Source: Rickettsiales bacterium (GTDB lineage Bacteria > Pseudomonadota > Alphaproteobacteria > Rickettsiales > UBA1997). Taken from it: a stretch of 15,042 nucleotides of DNA. Location of the stretch: contig CANGNU010000005.1 in the NCBI GenBank assembly GCA_947455365.1, forward strand, positions 1 through 15,042, in the 5' to 3' direction. Made by a program: the position numbers and the translations under genes. Positions 12,726 to 15,042 of the stretch are shown piece by piece (the first letter of the stretch is position 1; each line of letters opens with the position of its first letter). The notes beneath the pieces are model-generated. The model was given only the letters and a program-made list of their open reading frames with translations, had not been told where the DNA came from and did no database searches.

Positions 12726-15042
12726 TTGCCGGTTCTTTCGTAAAAAATTGGTAACCAGTCGTCGGGGTCAGAGCCAACTTCGCTAATAACTTGATCGAGA
12801 ATTAAAACAGTGTCAATTCTTGCTGATAAAACGCGAATAACTTCATCCATTCCAGCTAAATCAATTCGTGCAATTACGCCGTCATTATCTTGTTTAACAA
12901 GGAAGAAACGGGTGGAAGGATCAGTTGTTTTTACTAGTAGAAATTCTCGTTCAGAAAGCATGAAAACTTCGCGATAAAGTGGCGTAGCTTTTAAGTTGGG
13001 TAAGAAAATTTGGGTAGCAGTTTGTTGCACCAAAGTGTCAGAGATGCTTGATTTTGCAGCATCTTCCACCGATTGCGTCGCAAAAACCACGAAGGTGTTG
13101 AGTTTTCTTAATACTTTTAGCCAGTCTTTAATTTTGGGGGCAAAAACCGCATTGCCAATTAGCGCCCAAGCTTCATCGAGGACAATCATGGTTGGGCTGC
13201 CATCAAGTGAAGATTGAATGCGGTGAAATAAATAAAGCAGCACTGGCGCAATGCTGGTTTTGTCTTTTAAAATTTCGGCCATTTCAATGCCAAAACTGCG
13301 CGCCGAGGTGAAGTCGATTACATCTTCGGCATTGTCAAAAAGTTTGGCGTGTGAGCCGTCAGAGTGCCACATTCCTAGTCTGCCAGCAAGTGTGCCGGGG
13401 CCACTTAAACCCATGAATGGTGCAATGTTGCGCAAGCGGCGTTGTTGTTGCGGTAGTTTGTAATTACCGTTAACAGCTTCATTGATGCGCTCCATATCTT
13501 GCGGCGTAACCACTTCACCATTGGTAGTTACAAGAATTTTAATAAACTCAATTAAGAATGCTTTATTGTCATTAGTTGGTGGCAGTTGAAATGGGTTAAA
13601 GCCTGAAGGTTTGGCGGCATCGGGGACCATGTAGCGCCCGCGAATGGCGCGAATGAAAATTTCGGCGCCGCGGTCTTTATCGAAAAAGAAAAGTCGGCCG
13701 TTAAATTTTTGTGATTGCGCGCATAAAAAGTTGAGCAACACTGTTTTACCTGAACCTGTAGGCCCAATAATCATGGTGTGGCCAACATCGCGCACATGAA
13801 AACTGAAGAAGTAAGGTGTACCCGAAACCGTGTTAAACACAGTAACGGCATCGCCCCAATGATTGCGCTTTCTCTTGCCCGATGGATAATTGTGAAATGA
13901 AGCAAAAGCCGCCACATTATAAGTGTTGATAATGCAGCGCCGTGCCATAAATAAAGCATTGCCGGGCAGTTGCGCCCAAAAAGCTGGCTCCATGTTCATT
14001 TTTTCACGAACGCCAGTAATGCCCGAGTTGGATAATTCAACCACCGCCATCGACAAAGATGTTTCTAGTGCTTTGGGTGAATCTTCAATACATAAAACCG
14101 TCATGTGATGGTTGCCAAAGGCAATCTGGCCGCTCATTGCTGAGTCTAACGCTTCGTCAATTTCTTGCACTTGCGACACCGCGACATCTTCTGATTGAAT
14201 TAAACGGCGTTGTTGCAATTGCATTGAGCTAATTGCAATCATGCGGTTAATGAAGGAGAAAGATTGACTGATGATAAGCTCGCATGGCATTTGCATGAAG
14301 CCATCAAAAACCCCCGCATGCGTTGATGGGCGATATTCTTTAATGGCCACCAAGCCTGCATATTTTATGCCATTGGGGTTGTGAACTTCAATTGACTTGC
14401 GACCAAAATACATGCGGCTAATTGGCAAATGATGGCCAATGTGGCAAAGTGGCATGGCAATTGGTTGTGAATAACCAGCATTGACAAGGCGCGCGAGAAA
14501 TTCTAGCAGTTCAGAAAAAACACCATCTTCAGTTTCAACCAAGCCAAGAGTTTGGGCGCCGTAGTTTGAGAAGCCGTTGACAATGCGTTCGGTCATTTCG
14601 TCAAGCTCATCAAAACATTCGCGCATGTAATTTTCCCAAGCTAATTTATCGGTTTTGTGCTGAATTTTTTTAGCCATGCGCTCAAGCACTGCAACGCCCG
14701 AAGTGTCTTGGCCGCGAATAATTGTTAGGTAATGTTCGTTGACATAACTTTTGTCATCACTGTGTTTGGCGGACCATTCTTCATTGACGCGCTCGGAGAA
14801 TAAGTCAGGCATGGTGCCATCGGGGAAGCCTTTTTCTTTGCGACGAATAGTGTGAAAATAAAGTGACAAATTGCCCGTGGTCATGCCTTTGAACAAGTTG
14901 TTGCGGGCGCTTTTTTTAAGGTCAATATCGACATCATCGGCGGTTTCAAAGGCAAAACCTTTAATTTTAATGATGCGGATAAATTCTTCTTTGTCGGTCA
15001 AAATTGTGTCCGAGTTCCAGTGGCAACGATATGGAATAAACA
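12722..15042 (-). CDS. virB4: VirB4 ATPase of the type IV secretion system; 5' end outside window
   Basis: AAA-type ATPase that powers assembly and transport of the type IV secretion apparatus at the inner membrane. The frame stays open to the window edge. Residues before the TTG at 15001 read IPYRCHWNSDTI, the expected N-terminal region of VirB4, so that TTG is not the start and only a short N-terminal piece is missing. About 773 residues are visible. Counted from that TTG: N-terminal CagE/VirB domain (to about 390), Walker A GPTGSGKT (413-420), FFFDKDRGAE (438-447), Walker B MIVLDEAW (605-612), then FVVFATQS (637-644). All ATPase motifs are intact. The TGA stop overlaps the virB6 GTG by four bases, so VirB4 and VirB6 are co-translated. 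Upstream partners such as virB3 would lie beyond the right edge. Confidence 0.97.
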   Translation of the reverse strand, partial: FIPYRCHWNSDTILTDKEEFIRIIKIKGFAFETADDVDIDLKKSARNNLFKGMTTGNLSLYFHTIRRKEKGFPDGTMPDLFSERVNEEWSAKHSDDKSYVNEHYLTIIRGQDTSGVAVLERMAKKIQHKTDKLAWENYMRECFDELDEMTERIVNGFSNYGAQTLGLVETEDGVFSELLEFLARLVNAGYSQPIAMPLCHIGHHLPISRMYFGRKSIEVHNPNGIKYAGLVAIKEYRPSTHAGVFDGFMQMPCELIISQSFSFINRMIAISSMQLQQRRLIQSEDVAVSQVQEIDEALDSAMSGQIAFGNHHMTVLCIEDSPKALETSLSMAVVELSNSGITGVREKMNMEPAFWAQLPGNALFMARRCIINTYNVAAFASFHNYPSGKRKRNHWGDAVTVFNTVSGTPYFFSFHVRDVGHTMIIGPTGSGKTVLLNFLCAQSQKFNGRLFFFDKDRGAEIFIRAIRGRYMVPDAAKPSGFNPFQLPPTNDNKAFLIEFIKILVTTNGEVVTPQDMERINEAVNGNYKLPQQQRRLRNIAPFMGLSGPGTLAGRLGMWHSDGSHAKLFDNAEDVIDFTSARSFGIEMAEILKDKTSIAPVLLYLFHRIQSSLDGSPTMIVLDEAWALIGNAVFAPKIKDWLKVLRKLNTFVVFATQSVEDAAKSSISDTLVQQTATQIFLPNLKATPLYREVFMLSEREFLLVKTTDPSTRFFLVKQDNDGVIARIDLAGMDEVIRVLSARIDTVLILDQVISEVGSDPDDWLPIFYERTGK

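Noticed and set aside
14999..15001. TTG as the start of virB4
   Set aside because: The frame continues to the window edge with VirB4-like residues (IPYRCHWNSDTI) before it; the true start is outside.
1..15042. CRISPR array, insertion sequence or phage attachment duplication
   Set aside because: No regularly spaced repeats, transposase-like ORF or duplicated tRNA end was found on reading both strands.

Overview
The window looks like chromosomal DNA from an AT-rich alphaproteobacterium, most probably Rickettsiales-like or a relative living with a host. The main reasons are a virB4-virB6 pair in which VirB6 is very large, with a signal peptide and a long cysteine-rich outer domain (the layout of the rickettsial rvh type IV secretion system), an alphaproteobacterial-type YidC, and an ankyrin-repeat protein with low-complexity regions. 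No ribosomal RNA or other direct taxonomic marker is present, so the placement is an inference.

Layout, left to right. A plus-strand block (1-3955) holds the C-terminal part of lon, a zeta-toxin-like P-loop ATPase overlapping it by one base, a small unknown protein overlapping that by four bases, yidC, and tRNA-Ser(GGA) only 5 nt after the yidC stop. The next 297 nt contain no gene. They end in a perfect 23-bp palindrome and a strong sigma70-type promoter that drive an HTH plus SocA/Panacea-domain protein (4253-5017), an antitoxin-like regulator. A 39-codon ORF overlaps its 3' end, where a toxin partner would be expected.

On the minus strand follow an ankyrin-repeat protein (5084-6739) and an alternative oxidase (6824-7489). 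The oxidase is divergent from a plus-strand exported thioredoxin-like protein (7571-8590), which converges on a minus-strand exported methionine sulfoxide reductase B (8617-9072).

The remainder is one minus-strand run, in transcription order: virB4 (cut by the right edge), virB6 (overlap 4 nt), tRNA-Thr(GGT) 5 nt after the virB6 stop, a SAM-dependent methyltransferase 10 nt further on, and msrB overlapping the methyltransferase by 4 nt.

How the genes fit together: the type IV secretion parts and the ankyrin protein could form a secretion machine and a candidate effector. The exported thioredoxin-like protein and MsrB fit envelope thiol and methionine repair, and VirB6 with about 30 cysteines is a plausible protein needing such upkeep. 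AOX would give a non-proton-pumping quinol outlet that limits oxidative stress. The two toxin-antitoxin-like loci flank yidC-tRNA-Ser. The most interesting points are the two 5-nt mRNA-tRNA junctions, the possible reversed-order or composite zeta-like module, the Panacea locus with a possible toxin remnant, and the Cys-rich VirB6.
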